Shown: positions 27,401-42,400 of the stretch, piece after piece
Layout of the letters: each line of letters opens with the position of its first letter
Position numbering within the stretch: position 1 is the stretch's first letter
Assembly (NCBI GenBank): GCA_026874595.1
Contig: CM049310.1
Coordinates: 14,858,058-14,922,057 of the forward strand
DNA length: 64,000 nt
Origin: Sipunculus nudus
Lineage: Eukaryota; Annelida; Sipuncula; Golfingiida; Sipunculidae
Direction of reading: 5' to 3'
Made by a program: the position numbers and the translations under genes
Notes under the pieces: generated by a model
The model's input: the letters and a program-made list of their open reading frames with translations, nothing else
Databases searched by the model: none
What the model was told of the DNA's origin: nothing

Positions 27401-30400
27401 ATGATGAGCAAATTCTTCCTGTAAAAGCAAAATCTTTTCTCCAGCTTTTTTTTCTGAACTAGTATCAAAGGGAGCTGTACTGGGAATACTTTTAAAGCAA
27501 ATTTAATTTATCTGATTTAAATTGTTGCTTAAATCATTTGGATAGAACATCATATACAATTTTCTATACTTAAAAAAAATAATGAAATAAAATCATATAA
27601 AGTTTGATGTAGTGTACTTACATATAATCCAAGTGGAGTGTAATGTGTAAATCCACCTGGAACATACAAGACTAGTACATGCTGTAAAGTCCCCTATAAG
27701 TACCCGAACTGTTCCAGCATGTGCTTATCATGAGGATTGTTTCAGGTTGTGTTTTAAGGCCGGTGCCTGTTGTCCCAGGGTTTTGGTCCAGTTATATCTG
27801 AAGTATATAATACATTCTCCTCTGGTAGATTTATGCCCTGGAGCTACCAAAGATTGTCAGTGTCTGTTTCCCAGTTGTCAATTTCAAGTTGAATTGAGAT
27901 ATTGATTATTCAGGGCTGGATAGCTGTTGATAAATACCAGAAGGTTATTGGGTGCAGATTTTTATAAATGTGCATACATTAATAGGATTCTGTATGTACT
28001 ATATGTGACCACCCAGGACATGTTTATAATATGTTTATGTTTGGCTAATAGATATTTATCATGGAGCATAAACAAGAATTGTGGCACTATAGTCTTTTAT
28101 CCTTGATATAATATGTGCAGATTATTAGAGAACTGCATAAATTAGGATACCATGTGTAGACTAAGCTTGAAGGCAAAGTAGATCTATTGTGTCTTGGAAC
28201 ATGGATAATATCTGATTATATACTACAAAGCTTTAACAGAACGAGCCGTTGCCCCATTAAATGCATAACATAACACTGAGATTGGCTAAGGTCCTTTGGT
28301 CCAGCTAATGTGTATAGTTATATTTTGAACTGTATGAACTGCTGGTTTCATGCTGGTTGGCTTTATTGCTGAATGTCTGGTCCCCCACCCCCACACCCCC
28401 CCCCCCCCCAGCTGGATGATAACCATGTCCAATAAATTCCACCAGTAAATTGAGTAATCATGTATAGATATTGCTGACCAGGCCTGCAGTACTCACCAGG
28501 GAATGTTCGCTAACTTGGGGTGTAGTTGCTGGTCCTGTGGGTGGATCCAGGCTGTACAGAATGTTGGTGCTGTTACTGTTGCTGCTGCAGAACCTGCTGT
28601 GTGTTATCCTCCAGACATCAGCTAGTCAGCATCAGCTTTGGCAGCTTCTGGTCTTCTGCTGCAATGATGTTTATGGTACATGTTATATTGATGTACTCAC
28701 TGCCAGGACTGCTGGGTGGGTGGGTATGAAACAGATGTGCTGGACTGTTGCCTGGTGCTGTACGGTACTGTAGCCTGGTGTCAACTTGTCTAATTCATGC
28801 TGCAGATGATGATTTTATTCAAATAAAGACAGTGCAGACATTCTGTGTTTGTATATTATTGATAGTAAGCTATCGTTCATATTGAATTGATATTGAGGTA
28901 TAGTAGTAATCTAATAAAAATAATAATAATGTTAATTTGTACATAAGCAATAATAATAATAAGTTTCACAATTATAACAATGACAGTTATAATAAATCAT
29001 AATAGTTAACAGGATAATCATAATTAAAATTAAGTAAAATTATAGTTCAAAATATATGCAAAATATTTTGAACCTTAATTTGTTATTATACATTTAATAA
29101 TACTAATAATATGTCATGTTAATTTGCATGGCCATAGTGACAACTGTACCTTTGTTATCTGTCAGTCATTAACATCACCATTGTCCTTCATTGGTTGATG
29201 TCTAAATCCACTCGGAATATACAGGACTAGTACATGCTTTAAAGGCTCTTATCATTACCTGAATTATTATGTTAAACAACAGTTCCTGCATGTGCTTATC
29301 ATGAGGATTGTTTCAGGTTGTGCTTTAAGGCGGGCGCCTGTTGTCCCACGGTTTTGGTCCAGTTATATCTGAAGTATATAATACATTCTCCTCTGGTAGA
29401 TTTCTGCCCTGGAGCTACCAAAGAATGTCAGCGTCTGTTTCCCAGTTGTCAATTTCAAGTTGAATTGAGATATTGATTATTCAGGGCTTGATAGCTGTTG
29501 ATAAATACCAGAAGGTTATTGGGTGCAGATTTTTATAAATGTGCATACATTAATAGGATTCTGTATGTACTATATGTGACCACCCAGGACACGTTTATAA
29601 TATGATTTTAATTATCATTTCCTGCTGTATCCAGTTGTATAATTAGTTTTTTTGCTTTTATGTACTTGTTTATACTGACTGGAACATATGCACATGCAGT
29701 GCATGCATTCTCAACACATGTATACAATGGCATTGTCAATGCAACTGTTTTCATTATTAACTGTAGCTCAGACTATACTTTCAGACAATTTAATGTAATC
29801 AACTGTAGTGACTGTGTAGAAGTCTCTGGCATAATTAAACCATGTGCACTGATATATAATTTCTGTATACCTGCTCAGATTTATGCTTATTTGATAACAC
29901 TTAAATGATGGACAGAAAGTAGTAAAAAAGATCAGTTTGTTTTTCTGTTTCATAAATTATAAGCCAAATTTCTTTCTTTTTGCCAGACAGTAGGAAAATT
30001 TTAGCATTTAAGTCATAAATGAATAAGCAAATTATGGTAAGTTCTATCTCTCTTTATCAGAAGAAAAATTTGAAATTTCTCTATGTGAGATTAATGTCTG
30101 TAAACTGACCTACTTAAGTTTGAAGTGCTCTTGCATTGTCCGTTCCTGTCGATGTAACCAGCTGGTACATTAAAATGCGAAGTAGGTTTGTCAATGCAGA
30201 TATGTCTGTATATAATTGGTAAGATATGCATCATGTGAACAATCATTTATAGCTGTGTAAAAGGGAGATCTTTATTGCGTGATAGGTTCATACAATATGT
30301 TCTTTTGACTTTCATGAAGTATAAAATGAGTTGCAGGGGCCTTAAATGTTGTGGTATTCATCTATTATCAGTTTCACAAACTGTCTGACATTGAAAATTC

Positions 30401-33400
30401 TGTGCCTCTTCTTGAACACAGGTCAGGCTGTTTTTGTTAAACATATATACCATAAGTCAGCATATATTGAAACTTATTGAGAAGGAGCTAACAGTATTTA
30501 GAATACTTGTTGCAGGATACTCATGGTATGTATATTTGTGTATAAAATGGAATGAATGGCACATAAGGTTCTTATACATGAGAAATAGAGTATACACTGA
30601 AAAAGGTATGTTAGTAGTGTTTACATTAATAAATTAATGCCTTTGATGGTCATAGTGATGAACAGAGAATATCAGAGAGGAATAAGGGTGAGCATGCCTA
30701 ATGATATAGTCATTTGAACCAACTGGGTTCATTGACATTTTCATAAAAGATTTTATTACCTGTTTTAATACACACATACACACCCAAGTCCCTTATTCAG
30801 TTTGAGATTTTGTAAGTTCACTTTTGTGTAAAGGATTATACATTTGTTAATCTTATATTAACATTAAATAGGGATGCCCCAGTACTCCATACCCAAATTC
30901 TCCACCATATATACAAAAAGATATTGCAGGAAATATCAATGCAAATGACTGTACATATATTTCTATATTCTGAGTGTATTTGTAAATCAGTACAGTGTGT
31001 TTGTTATACATCCACTGTTTGTGTACATAAAAATGTCAAACTTGATAACTTAAATATGTATGCTACTGTATTATGTCAGCTTATATTTATGACTGACAGG
31101 CTTGGGATTAATAAAACAGTCTGACCCAGTTACTACTCAAGCAGATCTCTGCTTGAAAGACCACTCCAGTGCTCTGTTCCACATTGACACCCAAAGCTTG
31201 CCTGGTCCATACATAAATATAGTGATGTAGTGAAATAAACAACATGGTCAACATACCTGAGGTGTTGTACATTTCAGCCTTGTCAGTTGTGGGTTTCAGT
31301 GTTATGCTAACTACACTTGACCTGTTGAGCACAGCTCTAGGAAACCCTATAGATCTAACTTGTTTTGACACACTGACTACCAGCTGTGTGACTAATATTA
31401 CAGGCCAGAGGATTTGACTATTATCTAGGTCACATTATTGATCAATACTGCTGCTTTGGTCTGCTATGACAGGCTTGGAAGGTCCCAAAATAAGTGAACC
31501 TGCTGTTATAAACTGTGAACTATTTTTAGCAACAGGATCATCATTTTTAACATGAAAGGTATTCCATCTAATCCTATCATTTTAAGATACAAAATCAATA
31601 ATCTAGCAGTAGGGTGTCTTGGTTATTTAGGTGTCAGCTCAGGTAGCCAGTATATGCAGCCAGCAAAGCAGTTTTCTTGAGTTATTCTGTCCAGTTAACA
31701 ATGCACACACAGGCAGGGGTTCATTCATATTATCATAACAGCAGTCCATCTGTTTAGACCACTGTATATCAGTGAAACGTTTCCATTGTGGTTCTTTATT
31801 TAATACACTAGCATATTACCCATTTTTGCAACTAAGACAGGTTCATAGGACTTTGCCATGTTTGTGTGGGACTGGTTTACCATGGGCTGAGTTGACGTGG
31901 GCCCAGTTCTGATATATTGCCACTGCTATAGACCCTTTTTCGAAATAATGTCAAACTACTTTATGGGAAAATATGCAGGTAGCCAGCATATACAGCTGGC
32001 AAAGTAAATGCCGGAGAGGTTTTCTTGAGTCATTCTGTCCTGTAAACAAGGCACATGACAGCAGTAGTTCATTGAAAACAGTAGTGCATCTGTTTGGACC
32101 ACTATATTTAAGTGAAACATATCCATTGTGATGTATATTTTATGATTTAATACACTAGCATATTACCCATTAAACATTAGAACAGGTTCATAGGACTTGA
32201 CCAGGTTTTTGTGGGACTGGTTTACCATTGGCTGAGTTGTCTACTATGTTGATGTTTCTATAGCCCCTTTGGGAATTAATGTCAAATTACTTTACGGGAA
32301 AATATTGAAATTGACCCCCCTTAGGACACACTTGGCATCATTCCCCACTCTTCAAGACCAGAAAATAGGCATTTTCAAGGAGTGGCCACAGAGCAGTTGT
32401 ATTAGAACTGTTGCACACCACCACTTTCAGTTATAATGGAGCAATAAGATCCCACCCAATCCCCAGTGACACATCCCTTTACAATAAGTTTGTTTAAAGT
32501 TTGTATATTTGATCAGTTCTATTTCAGGTCAGAACAAGTACAAGATATTCATCAGTGCGTAAACTGTGTGCTGATATCCTGTGATTCTGATGATGTTTTA
32601 TAACCCTGAAACTTACTGGGATTTTAATCATGGTCATTTTGTCTCAGTGATGACTCATTTGCTCAGTAGTTGGAAAAAAGTTTACATTTATTTAAAATAA
32701 ATTATTCTTAACTGATAGATTTTGTCATTAGTACTTATATTACACTAAAGAAACCCCTTGTTGTTTATATATTGTAAAAACTCTAAAGAACATGCATTAG
32801 ACATACAATACATCCCATGTTTAGAAATGTTATCTTGAAATTAAATAAAAAGGAAAACAGACGGTCTGCCACACCTACCAAATTCTACTGCTATCTTCAG
32901 ATAATATAGATCAGGTTTGAGCCAGTCCCCTGTATATCACTCTGCATGCACCAGTATGACTACTCTGAGCTGTCACTCACCCTTGCACTGGTAGTACACT
33001 GTATACAGATACTGAGTGCAGTATGTAGGGCATACTGCTTGTGTGTATGTATAAATACAGGTGACCTGCAACCCAAACTAGTTCAGTAGGTCTGGCATTG
33101 CGCCAAAGAAACATGAAACTACCCCACCCCCTTCACCCTAAGTGCAGTCTATAAAATGTTTACAGTGTTTCCCTCTTCCCCTTGTCAGCTGATTGTGTGT
33201 TGCTGATACTCTGCTAGTGCCCTCACTCTCAGCATGGTTTGTTACTTGTCCTTTGCAGGGTTCAGGTATTTTCATAACATATGAAAATTATTAGGGGTTA
33301 GTATTGGGTAAGATTGTTTTGTGTGTTTATGTACTTGTATTTAATGTTTCTTCTTATTTAAAATCCTTTTGAAAAAAATGAAAACTTTCAAATAAACCGA

Positions 33401-36400
33401 GCAAATCATTCATTGTCACTCAAGTATCTTATTCCTCATCTTGCAGAGACCATTCTTCGGGTCATTTTATTGCCTTCAAAATGTTTCTAATGCCAATAAT
33501 AATATAATAGCAATAAGAGAGATTTGTCAGAGAAGACAAATTATATAGGAAATATGGTCTCAATTTGTTTGAATTGAAGTTGACATTTTTTAGCTCAGCT
33601 GACTATAAGTCATCTGAGCTATAGTCGTGGTCCATTGTCCGTCGTCCGTCCGTCTGTCCGTCCGTCCGTCCGTCCGTCCGTAGATGTGGCACGTTTTGAA
33701 ACCGTAAGACCTAGGAATCCAAAATTCAGCATAATGTTAGATGTCCCCAAGATCTCCTACCAAGCCGAAAACTGGGTCTTTGCGACTTCGTTCCTTTGAG
33801 AAATTAAGGAAAAACCTCAATTTTTTATTAAAATCCTATTTTCACACTTCAGGACTGCCTAATATAAAAACCACTCATCTGTTTTTCCTCATATTTACCA
33901 TAAATATTCCTCGATATAGTTCCTATGTACATGCCAGAAATTAAGTCTGTAAAGTATAAATTCTTTAAGTTATGGGCCCAAACATAATGGACTTTGTAAA
34001 AAATCAGAAAAAATAATAACTCACTTAACATGAAAAATTTTGAAACTAGAGTCTATTTTATCAAGTATATAACTATGTTTAAATACGACTCAATTGTTTA
34101 CCCAAAATTAGATCTGAATTCAGTAAATTTTTTAAGTTATTAGCATATAAAAAAAATCAGTACCTTAAATTTTGCCCAACTTTGACCATGGCACGTTTTT
34201 TTCCTCTAAGCACCATTGATTTAATTTTCACAGCATGTAAACATGAATATTTAGTTTGTCTAAATCTGAAATTTGAAGATAAAAGCTTGAAAATTAAGCT
34301 AGTTATTGATTTTTTTCTGTAGTCACTTGCTTTGATTACAGGTGCAGGGTCCCACTCCAGGTCACTGGAAGTCAGCTATGCCAGGGTTTCTGATTTGTTA
34401 CAGTCACTGGGGGAGATCCCCTGCTGTGACAGGTGTACAGTTATTCTCATATCACCACCCCAATCCCCCCCCCCCCCAACCCACCAAGTGTTATGCAGTA
34501 ATTGTTATTGTTTTCACTGTATCTCCTTAATTGTAATGCTGTTTCCACTCCGATATGCAAAAACTTTCCTTGAAAAAATAATTCAAGGTGTAATCCAGAA
34601 GATGCAATGTTGTGTAATGTAGCATTTTTAAAGAAATCAATTTTCTTTTAAATGATTTTAACAAATATAAATGAACCCATCAGTATGCTTAAATTATTAT
34701 AAAATATGAAGCACATTATATATAAATAAAGACACAATTAAAAATTGTGAAATCTAAATCAAGTATTATTTTTAGATATTTACCGTTTTACAGATTTAAA
34801 AGATATATTTTTGTGGTAAAAAATAAATAAACATTTGTATGCATGATGTGGTGTTATCTGACAAGATTGAGATTTATGATGATGCAATTGAGAATTATGA
34901 ATCAACTTTTATATTCATATATATATGTTATATTGGAAATGTATAGAAATATAAACTTAAATTAGAAAATAATTGATGTGATAAAAAAATCAGGATTAAA
35001 TACAAACATTTGTTCATTATTTTCTTGCCTCAGCAGAATTTGAGATCAGGCTTTGTTTGCCCTTTTTTATGTTGTTAATTAGCTATATTTCAACTGTATA
35101 CATTTCATAAAAAAATACATATATATTTAATAATATATATTATACAAAAATATAGATTCAATTGAACAAATGTGTAAACTACTGAAATGTCAACAGTTAA
35201 TCGAAAAACCAACTAATGATCATGGTAATAGTACAGATCATTTGTTCAAAAACTGCTCACATGCTTTAGTTTCAACATTAGGAAACACATGGTCAGGTCA
35301 CAAAATATTTTTTGCAACAAATTCTTGCTCATCAATACAAACCAATCATATAAACCAACCATGGCCTTTATTACCTCTTCCTCTTACACTTTATCTCCAT
35401 TAGATATTATTTTAGATTTTTACTTTCAAGGTTAACGTCAGCTGAGCACAGTGACCCATAGGTCCCTTGTTTATTAGCTCAGCCGACTGTAAGTCAACTG
35501 AGGTATAGGAATGGCGCTTTGTCTGTCGTCCGTCCGGTCATCCGGCCATCCGTTAGCAGGGCACAAATCGTAATTGCTGGTCCTAGAAACTTCTAATTGA
35601 ACATCCAGGGAGGTCAATAAAAAATCTCCTTGGAAACCTGAAATTAGGTCACTGTGACCTATATCCTTCGAGCTATGGGGCTTGAAAGTACCCCCCCCCC
35701 CCCCCAGAATAATCAAAAATATAATACAAAACCTCCAATATCTTGATAATTAGTGCATGGATTGTCATGAATCTTGCCTTGAATATTGACCATGGCTAGT
35801 TTTGTCAGTTCCCAAAAAGTGGTGGCTCCACCTGTATCTTTTGTTATATAACGAATATTTTCGTCAAAGGTCAAGGTCACAGGACTCACTTATTTAAAAA
35901 GATTATGGCTGCATTTTAAACCAAGCATTTCTTCCCAAACTTTCCATTTTGTGCATTTAGCTGACTTTCCAGTATGGGGAGAGCATAAATGAATTTGGGG
36001 TCACATGGTCAAAGGTCAAGGTCACAGGGGCCATCTGTTCACAAATTAGTTTCCAGATGATAACTCAAGTTTTAGTTTGACATATTGGTTTCAAACTTAA
36101 CTTATATATGACTCACCACTAAAGTCCAATGGTCAAAGGTCAAAGTCACAGTACCCACTTATTTAGAAAGATTGTGGATGCGTTTTAAGCCAAACTTTTC
36201 ATCCCAAACCTTCCATCTTGCACATATAGCTGAGCTGCCAATAGGGGAAGAACCTGATTGATTAAGGGGTCATAAGGTCAAAGGTCATGGTCACAGGGGC
36301 CCATCTGTCCACATATTTGTTTCTGGATGATAACTCCAGTTTGGACTGACATATTGGTTTCAATTTTGACTTGTATATGACCCACCAATATTGTAAGAAC

Positions 36401-39400
36401 CCTTTGATTTTTTGGTTATAAGGACAAAGGTCAAGGTCACAGGACCCACTTCTTTAAAAAGATTGTTGATGTATTTTTAGCCAAACTTTCTGTCCCAAAC
36501 TGTCTATCTTCCAACTGTTGCTCACCTGCCAAAAGTGGAAGTATCTTATGGATTTTGGGGTCACAAGGTCAAAGGTCAAGGTCATGGGGGCCATCAATCC
36601 ACATATTAGTTTCCAGATGATAACACAAGTTTGGTTTGAGATATTGGTTTCAAACTTGACTTATAAATAGCCCACCACTAAAGTAAGAACTGTTGATTCT
36701 GGGGTCATGAGATCAAAAGTCAAGGTCACAGGACCCACAACTTTAGAAAGATTGTGGATGCATTTTAAGCCAAACTTTTCATCTCAATCTTTCCATCATC
36801 AACATGTGGTGCACCTGCCAATAGGGGAAGTTTCCTTTTGATTTAGGGGTCACAAGGTCAAAGGTTAAGGTCACAGGCCCATCCATTCACAAATTAGTTT
36901 ATGGATGATAACTCCAATTTAGGTAGACAGGTTGGCTTCAAACTGATCACAGGACCAACATTTTGGAAAACCTCATAAACACATATTTCCATTAAAGGGC
37001 TTAAATTCAGTTACAGATATTACTTATACTCTATTAACTTTAAAGTTTGAGTTGTATACTTACATAATATAGAACATATGATGGAACATAAAGGTTTCTA
37101 CAGATCTTTGAAAACAGATAATATTCTGAAAGTCTAACTGAATGCTCAGTGCAGTTGCATCCACAAATAGTGCCATGTAAGAGAAATGGCCCAAAGCCAA
37201 AGTCATTTTATGAGCGGTGCACACCATGTGTTATGATAGCTGTGTTATCTCAGACTGATAGGCCTGTGGAGGAAGAAAAAAATAAGCGTAGAGATGTAAA
37301 TGATAGTAACAATGTATAAGAAATCCATTGAAACTAGATCTTGTAAACAAACTACAGCCCTTCCAGAAATTCCATATGAATGAAGGTTGGTTTAAAATTC
37401 ATATTTCTTATTCTTGATGTACACCAGAGCTCAGAAATTAGTGATAATTAATCCTCAGAGAAAAATATTGAGAGCTGTCCCTGAAAATCGTAGTGGTCAT
37501 TTGTTTCTTTCGTGTGAGTGTGTCCATTTAAATTAAAACCTCTTTGATAACCATGCCAACCCACAATTTTAGTAGTCGTTGGCATTCTCTTTAAATAACA
37601 AATTTTAGCCCCTGCATCATGGTGTTGTGTATTTAGCACATGATTAGTCAGTGTATATAATGGTGTATTTTGATTTGTAATCAGCTGACAGCTTGGCATA
37701 CACAGTTAGTGACTTAAACATGTTTGTACCACAAGTGGTGTATGCTCTGTTATTGGTCTATGGACATTGACATGCAGTCTTTTTTGTACTTATGAGGTCA
37801 AGGTCTGTGACCCAGGGTCAAGGAAAGATGATCTCACCACATCAGCTGTGACTAGAATCTGTAGTGCATTTAATAAAGCCTCTTTTGAACAAGACCACTT
37901 TACAAGCTGTATTAAATAACAGTTTGTTACATAACAAGTTTTGCAGGGTATTCCTGTTAGCTTTTGATACTAAAGGTGATGGAGATCAATTTAAGGAGTG
38001 TTTAATATCAGATATACATAGTCACATATAAGTTGTTGTTATAATTTTCTTCATATTATAATTTCTATGATATGTATCGACATCTGTTTTGAAATATTGT
38101 TTTTTCAGTTAGCATGACTTGGAAAGGGTCTTTACGAAGTAAATGCATGATACAGGATATATATACCATTCTCTGTCAACATGAACCAAATTTTAAGAAA
38201 TAGATAGTATTTAAAAAATTTTAATTTTATTAAAATATAATTGGCACCTTGGAGATACAGTATGTCATATTATTAAAGATTTGATTACTTAATTCCACAT
38301 TAATATTTACCCCTTTGCTGAAGTCTTTTCGATGACCTGATAGACCAGTTGCCTCCATGCATGAGTAGCCATCTATGATTTTTTTTTTGCTTGTTCCTTT
38401 TAACAGAGTGTCAGCAGATGCCTCTATAAATGGTGGGGTGTAATATATCATCACAGCATCTATATTATTAACCTGATTTGGTCTCAAGTTTCTGTCACTG
38501 GCTATGGTTAATACAACACAAGAACAAGAAACCAAGTTGTAAAATGTTGTGATAAATACCTGCTTCATGATTTATGATCATCATAATACAGATTAACTAA
38601 TAAAAATGTGAAATACAAAATTTTTCACCAAAACCCAAATTGCACTATTATTAGACACTCCTAGTTCTGGTATAGGAACTTGACATGAAGCTGCCATGCA
38701 TACCATACATATCATGCATACCATTAGTTTATCCAGACATATAATAGTTACGGTGATTCAGTTCATTCTGAATATTTATTGCTCATTATATGAATCTGTC
38801 TACAGTTTATTGTGCAATGTTCACGTCCCTTTGAAGGTCTAATGATGATAAACAGCATTTAATTAATGGCAGATCAAAGTCTTGTATGTTCTGATGGTCA
38901 GCTTCACGTGGAGAGTGGGATCAGTTATTCTACATGGCACCACCACGCATCAGATGATTTATTTATCATGATCAACAGCCAAAGTGTATAACTCTTTCTG
39001 AATCTACTGAACTTTTACTTTGATAATAATATTGGAGAGTATTTGCTTACTGTAAATTGTAACCATACAGTAGCCCAGGACAAAATAGCTGAAGATCACC
39101 ATGTACCTGGTACATATGCTGTCAAATGAGCAGACAGATTGTAGTCTAATGATCTTCAAGTTCAACAGGGTAGGAGTCTTCATTTCATGATTCACTTGTT
39201 ATTTTAATTGGAACCAAAGTGGACAACCTACCCTTTAATCCCATATGTGTGTGGATAATCAGTGTTTCTCAGCTGCCAGGGACTTGCCATGGCAAAGTAA
39301 TCACAGAATCCATGGGAGATGTTCCTTGTAGATTGACAAAAATCAACAAACCAGGAGTTTTTACCAATATATTGAACTATATGCTTGCCACATGTGATTC

Positions 39401-42400
39401 TGATTGTGGTAGCAAATCTGCCATTGTAGACCTGTGGTATAGAATCTAATCATAAATCATAATCATAATTAAATCTCAGACATGGACAGTGTTTTTTATG
39501 TAAATTTTACAGTATTTAAAGGAGGATAAATGATGGCCACAAAATACCTATACCAAATAGACAATTTTAGTTGTTGTATACAAGAGTTCATTAAACAAAA
39601 CTTAGAACAAAAAAATATCATATGATGACATTAATGCTTGAGTGGAGTCATATGCAGCCAGTTATGAGCATTCTGTCTGGAATTGCCATTGGCTTTGTAA
39701 TAGATAATAAGCCAGTGGGCCTTAAGAGCCATAAGAACATAAAGTTAAGAAATAATTGCATATCAGGATAAGCTACCTTAGTGTAAACATAGGTAAATCA
39801 TGGACATAATTAACCACATCCAATATAACTGCATCCTACACTACCAGGAATTCCTGGTCCACAAATGAGAGAGATGTTAATTATTCATTAATACATAATT
39901 GGCTCTACACAAACAGCACCATTATCTGCTGTAATGATTATGTCAGTAAGAGGGAGGTGCTACAATCAGAATCAGGAGAGCCTGTGAATTTACATTAAAG
40001 AAATATTATGGCAGACAAGGTGCTGAGAGCCCATCTTGTTTGTTCAGATTGAATCTTTCAGGCTCATCATATTTAGACAAGTTAGAAAAAAAAATACACA
40101 GATGGCAGTGTAGCCTACCTGTACATTATGTCAGAATACAAAACACAGCAAAGCATACATACTGAACTCAACATCTGTGCTGCTATATTTGTATCAGTAC
40201 CTGTATCTTCTCAGTCGAGGCTGGTCTAGTTCTGAATGGGACTCTCTGGCTTCTTGCCACTGCCTTGTTTCCTGTGGTCTTTATTGATTATTCTATGTGC
40301 ATCTTTTCGTTAAATGGGTCTGTGTACCAGTACTGCCTCTGCCACGTGGACTGCCTTAGCTCTGTTGTGTTTCTTGTCTCACCATAAACCAAACAGGTAG
40401 TTGTGAACAATTGTGTTTTGTGTTACAAATATCGGCATGTTAAAATATGTGTGCTTGTTGTTTTTGGTTTACTGTCAGATTATGCAGGTGTAATAAGAAT
40501 AAGAATGTACCACTGCTATCAGTGCTGGGGTGAGTCTGATAGATAAATGTTATTTATAGTAACGGACATATATCTATGGCAGTTGTGTATGATGCCTCAT
40601 TGATTATTCAGACCCTTACTGTCTGAAAGTCAAGCTAGATACAATCTGCTTTTGCGTCATATTATCTTCAAGAATTTTCTATTTATTCTTTTGATATAGA
40701 CAAAATAACCAAAAGAGACTTGAATCCCTGTGCCAGAGCATGTAAATATGATGTAAAACTTTGTCTCAGAATGTACATAAATTGATGACAGTTTGTGCAG
40801 CTGAACTTTCATGACTTTACAACAAATAATTAGAGCCAAACTGATCCGTAGTTTTCTGTTGAACTGGCTGTGTGATTAGTAATTTGATATTTTCTGCTTT
40901 ATATGTAAAACTGATTTTGTTTTATACTGATTGCTGAATTTATATATATGTAGATCCTTTTAGAGTACAAGATACTCATTAGTAACAAGAGCGTTATATG
41001 CCCTACTCAAACACTAACCCCTTACCACTGCAGTTTGTGTTGTGTCTCTCCAATTAAAATATTGAAACCATTAACCAGAGGTCACTTAAACTTGTGTTTA
41101 TACACTGGCACTTTTTTTGCCATGTGTAAAATCTTTATGTCAACAGCTTACTTAATTTTGAAGCTTTGTTGATTTTATTTTTGCTGAGCCATTGTTAAAC
41201 TTAGCTGTCTCTATCCATTAAGAAATTAATCTTTTGTGTTCAAAATTAAATTTGCAACAACTGGGTGAGAGAATAATAGCATTATTATCTACCATGCTTT
41301 AAATAGATAGGAATGTGGATGTGTGCTTGTCTGTGTGCATGTGTATGTGCTTGTATATTTTCAAGATTTCCATAATTTCAATGACATTTTACTCAGGCGT
41401 ATTTTTTAAAAACTTAAGAAATAGGACAAAACAAAACTCCCATGAAAACATCATCTGGTAGACCATTTTTATTCCAGATCTAGAATATCTTGCAGAAATT
41501 AAATGATAGAGTGAAATCCAAACAGGACACTTACTCAAACATATTTTGTTTTTGCCACCCAGTTGCAGCATTTCAACATCATATGTTACATTACATAAAA
41601 TAATGACATCACATGCAGACTGCTCCATGAAAAAAAATTTGACATTCATGGTGATGGATGACAGTTGGTTGTTTAAATGTATTTCAGTTCCACAGCATTC
41701 TCACAGGATTTGATTCCAAATGATTTTCAGTTACTGTTATAAAGCAGTTGCAAGGCATGTCTGTAATGCATTTTTCAGTTGTATCTTCAATTGTTTGTTT
41801 CAGAGGAAGTAGAGGAGTTGTCAGGGCGACTGAAAGCATCTCGTCAGCGGGTGGCAGACCTTGAGAGGAACTTCTCATCAGCCAGTTCTTCCAGCCATAA
41901 ACATGAAAAGGTAAAAGAAATTAGATAAAATCTTATTGATATTAAGTAATACTGTTGGTGCCATTTATCCAGGTCTGTACTAATATTTAATGGGTCTTCT
42001 GAGGCTCATGTGGAAATCAGTCCAGTATTATTCCTGTAACCCCATCTTCCTACTGTCAAGCCTCTGGCAACTATGTTTCAGGTACCTTGATTCATTGAGC
42101 CGATCTGGTGTCTATTACACAAATAATGAACAAAGCAATTGAAATAATCAAATGACTCGCATACACTTGTTCTATACAGCTGCCGGAACATATGTGGTAT
42201 GATTTTTAGAACAAACATTTAGCATTGCAGATTCTTGCTAATCAAATAAAGCCTTACAAACCTGTGCTGTTTCTGGAGCATACGTATGCATTTGTTCAGA
42301 CAGTGTGGGAACGGTGTATAGTTTACATTTGGTGTGTTGGATTTGATTAGCATTAGTGATTTCAGCCCCATCATATGAAGGCTTGCATTATTTATGAAAT

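Larger units (their letters stand above)
17854..41803. other. Giant ~24-kb GOLGA2 intron
   Basis: It runs from GTAAGT after 17853 to the acceptor at 41803; the joined codon (G plus AG) keeps the frame. It hosts a nested minus-strand RING-finger gene, two hairpin-headed repeat elements (20364-23003 and 33593-35475), a further one with tandem units (35476-36990), a 20-bp satellite and two duplicated segments. Stretches 23004-25980, 29605-31630, 32306-33592 and 36990-41803 hold only simple repeats, such as a CT tract at 24428-24480, and unsupported open frames. Confidence 0.85.

Noticed and set aside
28471-28773. 100-codon open frame rich in Leu, Cys and Trp
   Set aside because: Derived from CTG/TGC-rich low-complexity sequence; overlapping frame also open; no homology recognised.
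32588-32620. CTGATGATG...GAAAC resembling a second hammerhead
   Set aside because: No stem II adjacent to the core, no stem III with a UH site, and no complement of the upstream bases for stem I.
38230-38568. 112-codon minus-strand frame with a hydrophobic N terminus
   Set aside because: No recognisable domain, no splice or polyadenylation support; length is within chance for this much intron.
39219-39449. Open frame with KPGVFTNILNYM, like the end of a trypsin-type protease
   Set aside because: No other protease motif (catalytic Ser region or WIxS end) nearby, no splice context; the match is too short.
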